From: CAZPDM01 sp964585305
Lineage (GTDB): Bacteria; Planctomycetota; Uabimicrobiia; Uabimicrobiales; JABWCH01
Assembly (NCBI GenBank): GCA_964585305.1
Contig: CAZPDM010000011.1
Location: forward strand, 8,455 to 72,454
Length of the DNA: 64,000 nucleotides
Direction: 5' to 3'
The notes under the pieces were generated by a model that was given only the letters and a program-made list of their open reading frames with translations, ran no database searches and was not told the origin of the DNA. The position numbers and the translations under genes were made by a program. Below, one piece after another: positions 7,011 to 15,146 of this stretch (position 1 is the first letter of the stretch; each line of letters begins with the position of its first letter).

Positions 7011-8651
7011 TTAGTAATTTCCGGAGCTTTCTAAAAATCCTTCCAAACGACGTGAACGTACAGGGTGTTGTAGTTTACGTACAGCTTTTGCTTCAATTTG
7101 GCGGACGCGCTCACGGGTAACATTAAATAGACGACCGACTTCTTCGAGGGTATACGTATAACCATCGCCAATTCCATAACGAAGTTTAATGATTTCTCGT
7201 TCTCGATATGTCAAAGTTTGCAATACTTTTTCAATGCGATCTTTTAACATTTCATGGGTGGCAGCAGTAACAGGAGATTCGGCCCCCTCGTCCTCAATAA
7301 AATCGCCAAAATATGAATCATCACTTTCACCAATAGGACGGTCTAAGGAAATTGGCAATCTAGCGATTTTCATTACCTTTTTAGTATCATCTATTGAAAC
7401 ACCTGTTGCATCTGCAATTTCTTCAATAGTTGGTTCACGGCCTTTTTTCTGTACTAATTTCTTAGACATATTCCGTAACTTACTCATGGTTTCTATCATG
7501 TGAACAGGTATTCGAATAGTACGAGCTTGTTCTGCAATAGATCGAGTGATTGCTTGGCGAATCCACCATGTTGCATACGTAGAGAATTTAAATCCTCTTC
7601 TATATTCGTATTTTTCAACTGCTTTCATTAAGCCTGTATTTCCTTCCTGAATTAAATCTAGGAAGGTTAAACCACGATTACGATATTTTTTTGCAATAGA
7701 AACAACAAGCCGTAAATTACCACTAGATAATCTTCGTTTCGCACTTTCATATTCTTCATAACGTTGAATCATTTGGCGAACGCGGCGGTGTAATTTTTCT
7801 GGGCTTTCATGTGTTTTTCGCATAAGCATTTCAAGTTCACGTTCAAGTTTATGGCATCGAGAGTGATTTTCTGTTTCATTTTGAAGATGTTGTAATTCTT
7901 TGAGACAATTTTGCATTTTTTCAGATATTTTTTCTAAGTCTTGCATCATGGGGCGAATTTTTTTTGTTTGTAATCCTAATTCTTCTAATAGAGTAACGCA
8001 TTTTTTACGGCGAGAGCGAATTTTTTTTGCAAAACGTGTTCTTTCTATCGTTTTAGGCTGAGTTTTAAGATATTCTTCAAAATCAACAGCATTTTGTAAT
8101 AATATTTTTTCTAGTGTTTGAAGATTTTGTTTTAATCGTGATTCTAAATCAGTTTTTTTTAAATTGATGCTACTATTTCCACGTAAAGTTCTATCAAAAG
8201 CTAATTCGCCATTTTCAACATCTTTTAAAATTCTAACAGAGGCTAAAACAGAAAGCTCAGACTCTAACACTTTTTTGCGAAATCTTTTACGAGTTAACTC
8301 GATTTTTTTGGCAAGTTTAATCTCTTCTTCCCGTGTTAATAATGGTATTTCTCCCATTTGAGTAAGATACATTCGTACGGGATCATCAATTTTATCTCCG
8401 AGATCGTCAATAAAATCTGAAGCAGTATCATTATTTTCTTCGTCTCGCAAATAGGCTGGTTCATCATCTACTAGTTGGATGCCATGATCGTCAAGTGTCA
8501 TTAAAATATTATCGAGCTTTTCTGGATCATCAATTAAATCATTTACATCATCATAGGTCACAAAACCGCGTTGTCGCCCAGCTTGTACTACATTTCTTAA
8601 ATCGGGCTCCAAATTAGCCATGTTACGCAGCTCAGGATCCAAATTACTCAT
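7011..8651 (-). CDS. rpoD: Primary sigma factor RpoD (sigma-70)
   Basis: A 546-residue housekeeping sigma factor. Region 1.1-like sequence occupies the first ~80 residues. Region 1.2 follows (DPVRMYLTQMGEIPLLTREE), then a charged non-conserved insert of about 170 residues, region 2 (LIQEGNTGLMKAVEKYEYRRG ... STYATWWIRQAI), region 3 and region 4 with the HTH (TLEEVGRLFNVTRERVRQIE). The N-terminus shows a short internal echo, NLDPELRN then NLEPDLRN. It lies downstream of dnaG as in the classical macromolecular synthesis operon. There is no Shine-Dalgarno next to the ATG. The only good one (AAGGAG) is about 50 nt upstream, before a hairpin, and an in-frame TAA just upstream rules out an earlier start. 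Confidence 0.97.
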   Translation of the reverse strand: MSNLDPELRNMANLEPDLRNVVQAGRQRGFVTYDDVNDLIDDPEKLDNILMTLDDHGIQLVDDEPAYLRDEENNDTASDFIDDLGDKIDDPVRMYLTQMGEIPLLTREEEIKLAKKIELTRKRFRKKVLESELSVLASVRILKDVENGELAFDRTLRGNSSINLKKTDLESRLKQNLQTLEKILLQNAVDFEEYLKTQPKTIERTRFAKKIRSRRKKCVTLLEELGLQTKKIRPMMQDLEKISEKMQNCLKELQHLQNETENHSRCHKLERELEMLMRKTHESPEKLHRRVRQMIQRYEEYESAKRRLSSGNLRLVVSIAKKYRNRGLTFLDLIQEGNTGLMKAVEKYEYRRGFKFSTYATWWIRQAITRSIAEQARTIRIPVHMIETMSKLRNMSKKLVQKKGREPTIEEIADATGVSIDDTKKVMKIARLPISLDRPIGESDDSYFGDFIEDEGAESPVTAATHEMLKDRIEKVLQTLTYREREIIKLRYGIGDGYTYTLEEVGRLFNVTRERVRQIEAKAVRKLQHPVRSRRLEGFLESSGNY

Positions 8652-8660
8652 AAGAATTTA

Positions 8661-8706
8661 GTGCAAAGCCATATCGTTAAGATATGGAAAAATGCACACT
8701 CCTTTT
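8661..8706 (-). promoter_or_regulatory. Hairpin between distant Shine-Dalgarno and rpoD start
   Basis: AAAAGGAGT (minus strand, 8698-8706) is followed at once by a stem made of TGCAC/GTGCA (8693-8697 with 8661-8665) and CCATATC/GATATGG (8681-8687 with 8669-8675). Nine unpaired bases then lead to the ATG at 8651. If the stem forms, the AGGAG is about 11 nt from the ATG, which is normal spacing; unfolded it is about 50 nt away. This suggests structure-dependent initiation. Pairing is seen in the sequence; the function is inference. Confidence 0.5.
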
Positions 8707-8891
8707 AGTTGTTGACAGAGATTTTTTCCTGCCACGAAATTGGGCGATGAAATTGAAACAGAAAAAATTCGAGCTGAACATACAGCTAGGAACGAACTTT
8801 TCCTATTTTAACAAATACAAATAGAAAAAATTCGTATCTAACTCTTTTAGCAATAAAATGTTGTACGAATTTTTCCATGAAGATAAAGTTT

Positions 8892-8920
8892 ATCATTGTT
8901 AGTAGCAATTCTCTTGACAA
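8892..8920 (-). promoter_or_regulatory. Candidate promoter for rpoD
   Basis: Minus strand -35 TTGTCA (8915-8920), 17-bp spacer, -10 AATGAT (8892-8897), ahead of a long leader. The -10 matches consensus at four of six bases. Confidence 0.35.
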
Positions 8921-8979
8921 ATTCAATCAAAAGTAATTTGCTATCTAAATTATAAGGTAAAATATTGCAATATGCAAAT

Positions 8980-10797
8980 TTAGTAGGGCTTAGATTTTAT
9001 AAATTGTTGATATTTTTTACACTCTAGTTGAGTATCCCTCATAATTTGCATTTTTAGTTCAAAATCTTCTGGATGTGCTTCTTTATACATCTGATTTAGG
9101 TATGCTAACCTTTTGCGATGTTTTAGTTTATACAAACCTTTAAAGATTAAGTCAAGTCTTTGTTGAATAAACTGGAGTTTATGCTCTATTCCATAGGCAG
9201 CATCATCGTTGCCAGCTCCGCTTTCAAAATAACTGGCCCAATGTAAATCAATTAAGATAGCAGATAAAGAAGGATCAACCCGAGGGGCAATTGTTTCAAT
9301 AGCAATGGGAATTCCATTTTCTAAATCTTGAGCAATTTCTTGAGCAAGTTTTTTCATAGATTCATCTTGGAAGTCTTCTACAGGGTAATTTTCAAAAATA
9401 AATTGTTGAAAGTTAGAATAGTGCAACAAAACCCAAATCAAAAATTTTTCATCCAATGCTAAAAATTGTTTATATTGCTCTGCAACAGAATTATTGGGTA
9501 TATTTTTTTCAATTTTTTTGGGCGTGAGCTGTTGTAAAAGTCTTTCTTTAGAAATTTGGAAAATTTCAGCAACTTTTTGTAAAGCTAAATCTTGGGTAAT
9601 AGAATCTGGAATTTCTTTTACTACTTTTAATATTTCTTCGACAGCATATCTTTGGCTGGAGATTTCTTTCATATTATATTTGCGAGAAATATTGCTAATT
9701 TGAAAATCCCAGAAATCTTTAGCATGTTCCAACAAGTTTCCAAATGCTATAGAACCCTTTTCAACTAAAAAATCTGAAGGATCTACCTTATCTGGCAAAG
9801 CTACAACATGCACCATAATTTGTTGTTTAAGTAAAGGAGATAAAGAACGGCTGCTGGCTTTTTGTCCAGCATCATCTCCATCATATACCAAAATAACATC
9901 TTTAGTATGTCGTTGTAAAATTTGTATATGATTTGTGCTTAAAGATGTTCCTAGTGTAGCAATTGCTTCCTCAAAACCATACTGGTGTGCAATAATTAAA
10001 TCAAAATAGCCTTCTACAATAAGAATTCGATGCCCATTTCTCCAATGTTTTTTTGCAAAGTTCATTCCATATAAAATTTTACTTTTATGAAACATTGGAG
10101 TTTCTGGGGAATTCAAATATTTAGGTTCTTCTCCAGATAATGTACGCCCACCAAAAGCAATAACTTCTCCATTTATGTTAAAAATGGGAAAAATTAGTCG
10201 ATCTCGAAAGCGATCATTATACCCACGATCATTATTTTGACTTTTGTTACAGAGTCCAACATCTATAAGCTCTTCTTTTGTAAATCCTTCTTTTATTGCT
10301 GTTTTAGAAAGATCGTCCCAAGAATTTTTTGCATATCCAATTTTAAATTTTTCTATAGATTCGGCAGAAACCCCCCGGCTAAGAGCATATTTTAGTGCCC
10401 GTTGTTCAGGTTCTGTTTTAAGTTGTTGCTGAAAATAATAAGATGCCCAATCTAAAATTTTTGCTAAACGTTTATAATACTTAGATTCTTCATCATCTTG
10501 GATGCTAACAGGGATATTATATCGTTGTGCTAACTCAAGTGCTGCTTCTGAAAAAGAAGCGTCTCTCATTTTCATGACAAATTGGAAGACATCCCCATAT
10601 TCACCACATCCAAAACATTTATAAAAACCTTTTTGGCGACTTACATGAAAAGAAGGCGTTTTTTCCGCATGGAAAGGGCAAAGTCCAGTATGATCTGCTC
10701 CTGTTACTTTTAAATGCACTATTTCTGAAATAATATCTACAATATCAGCTGCCTGTCGGATTTGAGCGATTGTTTCAGGAGAAAAATGATAGTTCAT
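8980..10797 (-). CDS. dnaG: DNA primase DnaG
   Basis: A 605-residue primase that makes RNA primers for replication. The N-terminal CHC2-type zinc finger is visible as CPFHAEKTPSFHV ... CFGCGEYGD, followed by the core with the TOPRIM signature (ILIVEGYFDLI and later VYDGDDAGQKA). The C-terminal part is the less conserved helicase-interaction region. I started it at the ATG at 10797 (MNYHFSPETIAQIRQAADIV), which begins just before the conserved primase N-terminus; 36 further residues of open frame upstream have no family counterpart. rpoD follows 328 bp downstream on the same strand. Confidence 0.96.
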   Translation of the reverse strand: MNYHFSPETIAQIRQAADIVDIISEIVHLKVTGADHTGLCPFHAEKTPSFHVSRQKGFYKCFGCGEYGDVFQFVMKMRDASFSEAALELAQRYNIPVSIQDDEESKYYKRLAKILDWASYYFQQQLKTEPEQRALKYALSRGVSAESIEKFKIGYAKNSWDDLSKTAIKEGFTKEELIDVGLCNKSQNNDRGYNDRFRDRLIFPIFNINGEVIAFGGRTLSGEEPKYLNSPETPMFHKSKILYGMNFAKKHWRNGHRILIVEGYFDLIIAHQYGFEEAIATLGTSLSTNHIQILQRHTKDVILVYDGDDAGQKASSRSLSPLLKQQIMVHVVALPDKVDPSDFLVEKGSIAFGNLLEHAKDFWDFQISNISRKYNMKEISSQRYAVEEILKVVKEIPDSITQDLALQKVAEIFQISKERLLQQLTPKKIEKNIPNNSVAEQYKQFLALDEKFLIWVLLHYSNFQQFIFENYPVEDFQDESMKKLAQEIAQDLENGIPIAIETIAPRVDPSLSAILIDLHWASYFESGAGNDDAAYGIEHKLQFIQQRLDLIFKGLYKLKHRKRLAYLNQMYKEAHPEDFELKMQIMRDTQLECKKYQQFIKSKPY

Positions 10798-10844
10798 TAT
10801 AAAACGCTTTCTTATTTTTTCATGACTGGCAAAATAATTCAAGG

Positions 10845-10878
10845 AAAAAAAAGCTATCTGGAATCCCAGATAGCTTTT
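10845..10878 (-). terminator. Terminator of the first EF-hand-like gene
   Basis: Minus strand AAAAGCTATCTGG-GATT-CCAGATAGCTTTT followed by a T-run, 47 bases after the stop. A related hairpin follows the paralogous gene. Confidence 0.85.
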
Positions 10879-10924
10879 ATAGATTTTGCGAAAAAATACA
10901 GACAATTAGAAATGGTTAAAAAGG

Positions 10925-12070
10925 CTATTTGTTTTTGGTTTTCTTAACCATTAGCATAGTAGGATACCAATCCCACATAAGATAGTTTTTACCATCTCGT
11001 ACGAAGAAAGACATCATATTAGTATTGCTTGTATTGATTTCTGTGATACCTAAGTTTTTGACAGAGGTTACTTCACCAATATCAATTGCAGCATTACCAT
11101 TTTTGTCTTGCCATACAGATAGAGTATCAAGTTCGGCGTCTGTAAGTTTCTTATCGCCATTTTTATCTAAGGTTGAAAGTTGTTCATATCCGTTTACATA
11201 ACCTTTAGCATCACCAAATAGGCAGTTTCCACTTGCTTTTTCGCCAATGCCAGGGACGTAGGATAAGAGCAATCCATCATTTGGTCCAACCCATTCGATT
11301 GCTTCATCAAAACCATCACCATTGATGTCAAATTCAACCCATTTTGTAGCATTTTTATTCGCTGCATGTGGGAGCCATTCGCCACCAGAGGCTTCTAGTT
11401 TTTGATCGCCATCCAAATCTAAAACGATAGGGGTGGTTGTATCATAAGCATAAATGTTGTATCGGACGCCATTACTGGTGGTAATTTCAATTTCATCGGT
11501 TGCTGAATAGTCATTAGTACCAGTACCAGCAGCAGTAGAACGACCAGCATAGAATCTCAAAGTTTGGGTTGTAGTACCATTTGCATTTAAATTGGCATCA
11601 AGATCGCCGTCATAAGCTGTAGATCTTTCTATTTCACGGCCAAACCAATCATAGTAGGCAACTGTATTATAGGGGTCGCTACTATTGCAAAGGGAATTTG
11701 TAAAAACTTCGGAACTTTGTGGGAAATTGTTGTAGAAGCCGCTTAATTCGCTCTTAAGAGCGTTTAAATTTTGATCGGCACTCCAGAATGCTGTAAAAAC
11801 TGTAAAATTGCCGTCAAAATCCCAGCCATTAGCAGTATAATGAGTAGTACTATATTCTTCTGTACTGCTGGCAATTTGTTGTAAAGTAGCCAATTTGTTG
11901 AAAATACTGGCTATACTAATGCCTTTGAAGTAATTACCAACAACACGGATGGATACGGCGGTACCTACATCTGCTTCTTTAAAAGGACGGTCTAAGGAGG
12001 CGTTGATATTTACTTCTTGAGCTGCTAACATTGTAGACAGCATAAGTAAGAAAATAATATATTTTTTCAT
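10925..12070 (-). CDS. Secreted EF-hand-like calcium-binding protein, paralogue 1
   Basis: A 381-residue exported protein with signal peptide MKKYIIFLLMLSTMLAAQ. The C-terminal half carries Asp-rich calcium-loop-like motifs: DLDGDQKLEA, DINGDGFDEA, DKNGDKKLTDAEL and DKNGNAAIDIGE, resembling EF-hand or dockerin loops. The N-terminal half (about 20-200) has no recognisable domain and contains a FYAGR ... DEIEITT segment shared with the next gene. It is clearly homologous along its whole length to the protein encoded at 12180-13292, so the two are a tandem duplication. Each gene has its own terminator. A calcium-stabilised surface or matrix role is inference; no enzymatic motif is seen. Confidence 0.75.
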   Translation of the reverse strand: MKKYIIFLLMLSTMLAAQEVNINASLDRPFKEADVGTAVSIRVVGNYFKGISIASIFNKLATLQQIASSTEEYSTTHYTANGWDFDGNFTVFTAFWSADQNLNALKSELSGFYNNFPQSSEVFTNSLCNSSDPYNTVAYYDWFGREIERSTAYDGDLDANLNANGTTTQTLRFYAGRSTAAGTGTNDYSATDEIEITTSNGVRYNIYAYDTTTPIVLDLDGDQKLEASGGEWLPHAANKNATKWVEFDINGDGFDEAIEWVGPNDGLLLSYVPGIGEKASGNCLFGDAKGYVNGYEQLSTLDKNGDKKLTDAELDTLSVWQDKNGNAAIDIGEVTSVKNLGITEINTSNTNMMSFFVRDGKNYLMWDWYPTMLMVKKTKNK

Positions 12071-12104
12071 CTCAAAACTCCTTATAAGATATAAACTATA
12101 TGAA

Positions 12105-12142
12105 AAAAGCTACCTGGGAAAAAACAGAACCAGATAGCTTTT
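12105..12142 (-). terminator. Terminator of the second EF-hand-like gene
   Basis: Minus strand AAAAGCTATCTGG ... CCCAGGTAGCTTTTTTC, with an imperfect stem and T-run, after the stop at 12180. It is closely related in sequence to the hairpin at 10845-10878, so it was probably duplicated with the gene. Confidence 0.75.
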
Positions 12143-12179
12143 AAGCTCATTTAAATATCCTGAATAAATTCATCAAGAA

Positions 12180-13292
12180 TTATTTGATGAGTAATGTAGC
12201 AGGATGCCAATCCCACATTAGATATTCTGTTCCATCTTTAATAAAAGAGGAAATCATATTTTCGTGGGTAACTTTGATTTCAGTAATGCCTAATTCTTTG
12301 ACGCATGCAATTTCGCCTTCATCAGCAAGAGCATTACCATTTTTGTCTTGCCATACAGATAAAGTAGCAAGTTCTTCTCCCATAATTTTGCCATCTTTAT
12401 TGGCATCTAGGAGAGCAAGTTTTTCATATCCATTATTCATACCTGTGGCATTACCAAATAGATGTTTTCCTGTTACTTTTTCTTCAGGATTATAGACAAC
12501 TAATAAGCCGTCATTGGCACCAACCCATTCAACTAATTCATTGAAACCATCACCATTCATATCAAATTCTACTAGGTTGAGGCCTTCAATTAAAGCATGA
12601 GGTAAGTACTGGCCATTAGAGGCTTCTAGTTTTCCATCACCATTCATATCTAACACAAGTGGAGTAGTGGTATCATACGCAAAAATGGTATATTTATTAC
12701 CATTGTCTAAAGTAATTTCTACTTCATCAGTTTGTGTATAATTTGCATCTCCGGCTGCTGTATTGCGGCCAGCATAGAAACGAAGACTGGTATTATTGAT
12801 TTGGCCATTTTTAGCTAAAGTTGCATCAAGATCTGAATTTGAACTGGCACTTCTTTGAATTTCATTACCATACCAATCATAGTATGCAATAGTGTTTGCA
12901 GGATCGCTACTATTTGTAATGGAATTGGTAAAAATTTCAGAACTTTGTGGGAAAGTATTGTAATATTTGCTAAGTTCGGATCTTAAAGCACTTAGATCTT
13001 GGCTGGCACTCCAGAAAGTTGAGCCATAATAGAAACCTTCAGCACTTTGAGCACTCCAATTATGTGTGATGTTATATTCATCACTTGCACTACCAATTTG
13101 TTGAAGTGTAACTAATCTGTTTAGGATATTAGCAATGCCAAATCCTTTAAAATAATTACCAACAATGCGAATAGAAAGTGCTGGACCCATACCTGTTTGT
13201 TGGACGGGTTTATCAAGCGAACCAGTTACGTTAATTTCTTGTGCGGCTAGCATACTGGCAGCCAAAATGAGAATGATAATATATTTTATCAT
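12180..13292 (-). CDS. Secreted EF-hand-like calcium-binding protein, paralogue 2
   Basis: A 370-residue exported protein with signal peptide MIKYIIILILAASMLAAQ, homologous to its neighbour at 10925-12070 throughout (shared ALSIRIVGNYFKG-type, SSDP-NT-AYYDW and LSVWQDKNGNA stretches). Calcium-loop-like motifs are DMNGDGKLEA, DMNGDGFNEL, DANKDGKIMGEEL and DKNGNALADEGE. It is transcribed first of the pair and has ribosome site TAGGAGG before the ATG. The function is unknown; secretion and calcium binding are predicted. Confidence 0.75.
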   Translation of the reverse strand: MIKYIIILILAASMLAAQEINVTGSLDKPVQQTGMGPALSIRIVGNYFKGFGIANILNRLVTLQQIGSASDEYNITHNWSAQSAEGFYYGSTFWSASQDLSALRSELSKYYNTFPQSSEIFTNSITNSSDPANTIAYYDWYGNEIQRSASSNSDLDATLAKNGQINNTSLRFYAGRNTAAGDANYTQTDEVEITLDNGNKYTIFAYDTTTPLVLDMNGDGKLEASNGQYLPHALIEGLNLVEFDMNGDGFNELVEWVGANDGLLVVYNPEEKVTGKHLFGNATGMNNGYEKLALLDANKDGKIMGEELATLSVWQDKNGNALADEGEIACVKELGITEIKVTHENMISSFIKDGTEYLMWDWHPATLLIK

Positions 13293-13569
13293 TGTAAATC
13301 CTCCTAAAGTTTAAAACCTATATATCATCTTTATTGATTAAATCAATAAAGGTTAAACTTAAAAGGTTAGACTTAACCTATATCAATTTTTATTTTACTT
13401 CTCAAGCTATATCTTTGCAAGACTTTTTTTTATTTTTTTTTGAAAAAAAATAAAAAAAGTTTTTAACATACTTATAATTAAATAGTTAAAAACTAATAAT
13501 TTTAGTTAAAAAAATATAGAGAAGTCAATCATTCCTTGTTTATATCAATTTTTTAAAAAAAGGATTTAT

Positions 13570-15075
13570 ATGAATTTATGGGATTTAAGTATTACAGAAT
13601 TGCAAATTTTATTACAAAAGCATAAAATTTCATCTGTAGAAATAGTAACAACATTTTTACAAAGAATTTCTCAATTAGATTCGCAGATCAAAGCATTTCT
13701 GAATGTTTGTGAAGAGTCCGCTTTAATCGAAGCCAAAAATTCTGATCAACGTAGAAAACAAAATCAAGAACTCAGCAGTTTAGATGGAATTCCAATTGCA
13801 ATAAAAGACAATATTATTACAAAAGGAATTCAAACTACTTGTGCATCTCAGATTTTAGCTAATTTTATCCCAATTTACAATAGCCATGTTATTGAAGAAA
13901 TTCAAAAAAATGGAGGGATAATTTTAGGAAAAACAAATATGGATGAGTTTGCTATGGGAGCATCTTGCGAAAGTTCAGCTTTTTTCTCATGTCATAATCC
14001 ATGGAATTTAAAATATTCTCCTGGCGGATCTAGTGGTGGTTCTGCAGCGTGTGTATCGGCTAAAATGTGCCCTATTGCATTGGGATCAGACACTGGTGGT
14101 TCAGTTCGCCAACCCGCAGCTTTATGCGGAGTTTTAGGACTTAAACCAACCTATGGAAGAATAAGCAGATTTGGATTAGTTGCCTTTGCCAGCAGCTTGG
14201 ACCAAATTGGAATTCTTGCTCAAACATCTTTCGATATTGCAATGCTATTACAAATTATTGCAACTCCTGATTCTCGCGATAGTACACAGAGTCAGCTACA
14301 GCCGCCAAATTTTTTAAATAAATTTGGAAAAATTTTTCCTAAAAAGCTAAAAATTGGAATCCCAGAACAATATTGGCAAGAAAATGGAATATATGAAGAA
14401 GTTTATAGAGCTTGCCAACAATCAATTGAAATATGGAAAAATCTTGGAGCTGAGATTATTCCTATTTCTCTTCCACATACCAGTTATGCTATTGAAACAT
14501 ACTATATTATTGCGATGGCTGAAGCAAGTAGTAATCTTAGTCGCTATGATGGTGTTCGTTACGGAATGCGTACAATAAATCAAACCAATTTCTCTCAAGA
14601 GATAAACACCAATTTAAAAAATATTCACAATAATTTAGATGAACTATATTCCTTAACCCGAGGAAAAGGTTTTGGAAAAGAAGTTAAACGTCGCATTTTA
14701 CTTGGAACATATTCCTTATCAGAAGGATACTATGATTCCTATTACAACAAAGCACTTCAGACAAGAACAATTATTCGAGAAGAAATTTCTCAAGCACTTA
14801 AAGAGCTTGACATGATTTTAACACCAACTTCTCCCATCCCATCCTTTCGTTTGGGAGAAAAAATAAATTCGCCTCTTTCTATGTACCTTTGCGATATTTT
14901 TACAGTGCCTTTTAGTTTAAGTGGGCATCCTGCTATATCTATTCCCATAGGATTAACTAAAAATGGTTTGCCGATAGGTATTCAAATCGTCAGTAAGTAT
15001 TGGGAAGAAGATTCATTATTGGCTTATACTAATTTTTTTGAACAATATTCAAGTTATATTGGAAAATCTATATAA
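13570..15075 (+). CDS. gatA: Glu-tRNA(Gln)/Asp-tRNA(Asn) amidotransferase subunit A
   Basis: A 501-residue amidase-signature enzyme that releases ammonia from glutamine for transamidation of misacylated Glu-tRNA(Gln) or Asp-tRNA(Asn). The catalytic Lys79 lies in IAIKDN, and the Ser-cisSer-Lys elements are in GGSSGGSAA and GSDTGGSVRQPAALCG; GLKPTYGRISRFGLVAFASSLDQ is typical of GatA rather than generic amidases. Ribosome site AAGGATTTAT precedes the start. gatB and gatC are not next to it. Downstream is a long hairpin shared with the convergent NRPS gene. Confidence 0.95.
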   Translation: MNLWDLSITELQILLQKHKISSVEIVTTFLQRISQLDSQIKAFLNVCEESALIEAKNSDQRRKQNQELSSLDGIPIAIKDNIITKGIQTTCASQILANFIPIYNSHVIEEIQKNGGIILGKTNMDEFAMGASCESSAFFSCHNPWNLKYSPGGSSGGSAACVSAKMCPIALGSDTGGSVRQPAALCGVLGLKPTYGRISRFGLVAFASSLDQIGILAQTSFDIAMLLQIIATPDSRDSTQSQLQPPNFLNKFGKIFPKKLKIGIPEQYWQENGIYEEVYRACQQSIEIWKNLGAEIIPISLPHTSYAIETYYIIAMAEASSNLSRYDGVRYGMRTINQTNFSQEINTNLKNIHNNLDELYSLTRGKGFGKEVKRRILLGTYSLSEGYYDSYYNKALQTRTIIREEISQALKELDMILTPTSPIPSFRLGEKINSPLSMYLCDIFTVPFSLSGHPAISIPIGLTKNGLPIGIQIVSKYWEEDSLLAYTNFFEQYSSYIGKSI

Positions 15076-15077
15076 TC

Positions 15078-15136
15078 CAACCGCCAAAATCGTTATTACT
15101 GGCTATTTCTGCCAGGTAAAACGATTTTGGCGGTTG
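15078..15136. terminator. Long nested hairpin between gatA and the NRPS gene
   Basis: A perfect 17-bp inverted repeat (CAACCGCCAAAATCGTT and its complement) encloses a second stem CTGGC/GCCAG with loop TATTTCT. It begins two bases after the gatA stop and ends ten bases before the NRPS stop, so it can serve as a bidirectional terminator for the convergent genes. It is longer and more structured than other terminators in the window. Confidence 0.8.
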
Positions 15137-15146
15137 AGAAACATAA

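Larger units (their letters stand above)
8652..8979 (-). other. dnaG-rpoD intergenic region: folded rpoD leader
   Basis: This 328-bp stretch holds no gene. On the minus strand it contains a candidate promoter (8892-8920), a 13-nt palindrome GATAAAGTTTATC at 8882-8894, and a hairpin directly before rpoD. The remaining sequence shows nothing recognisable. Confidence 0.6.
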
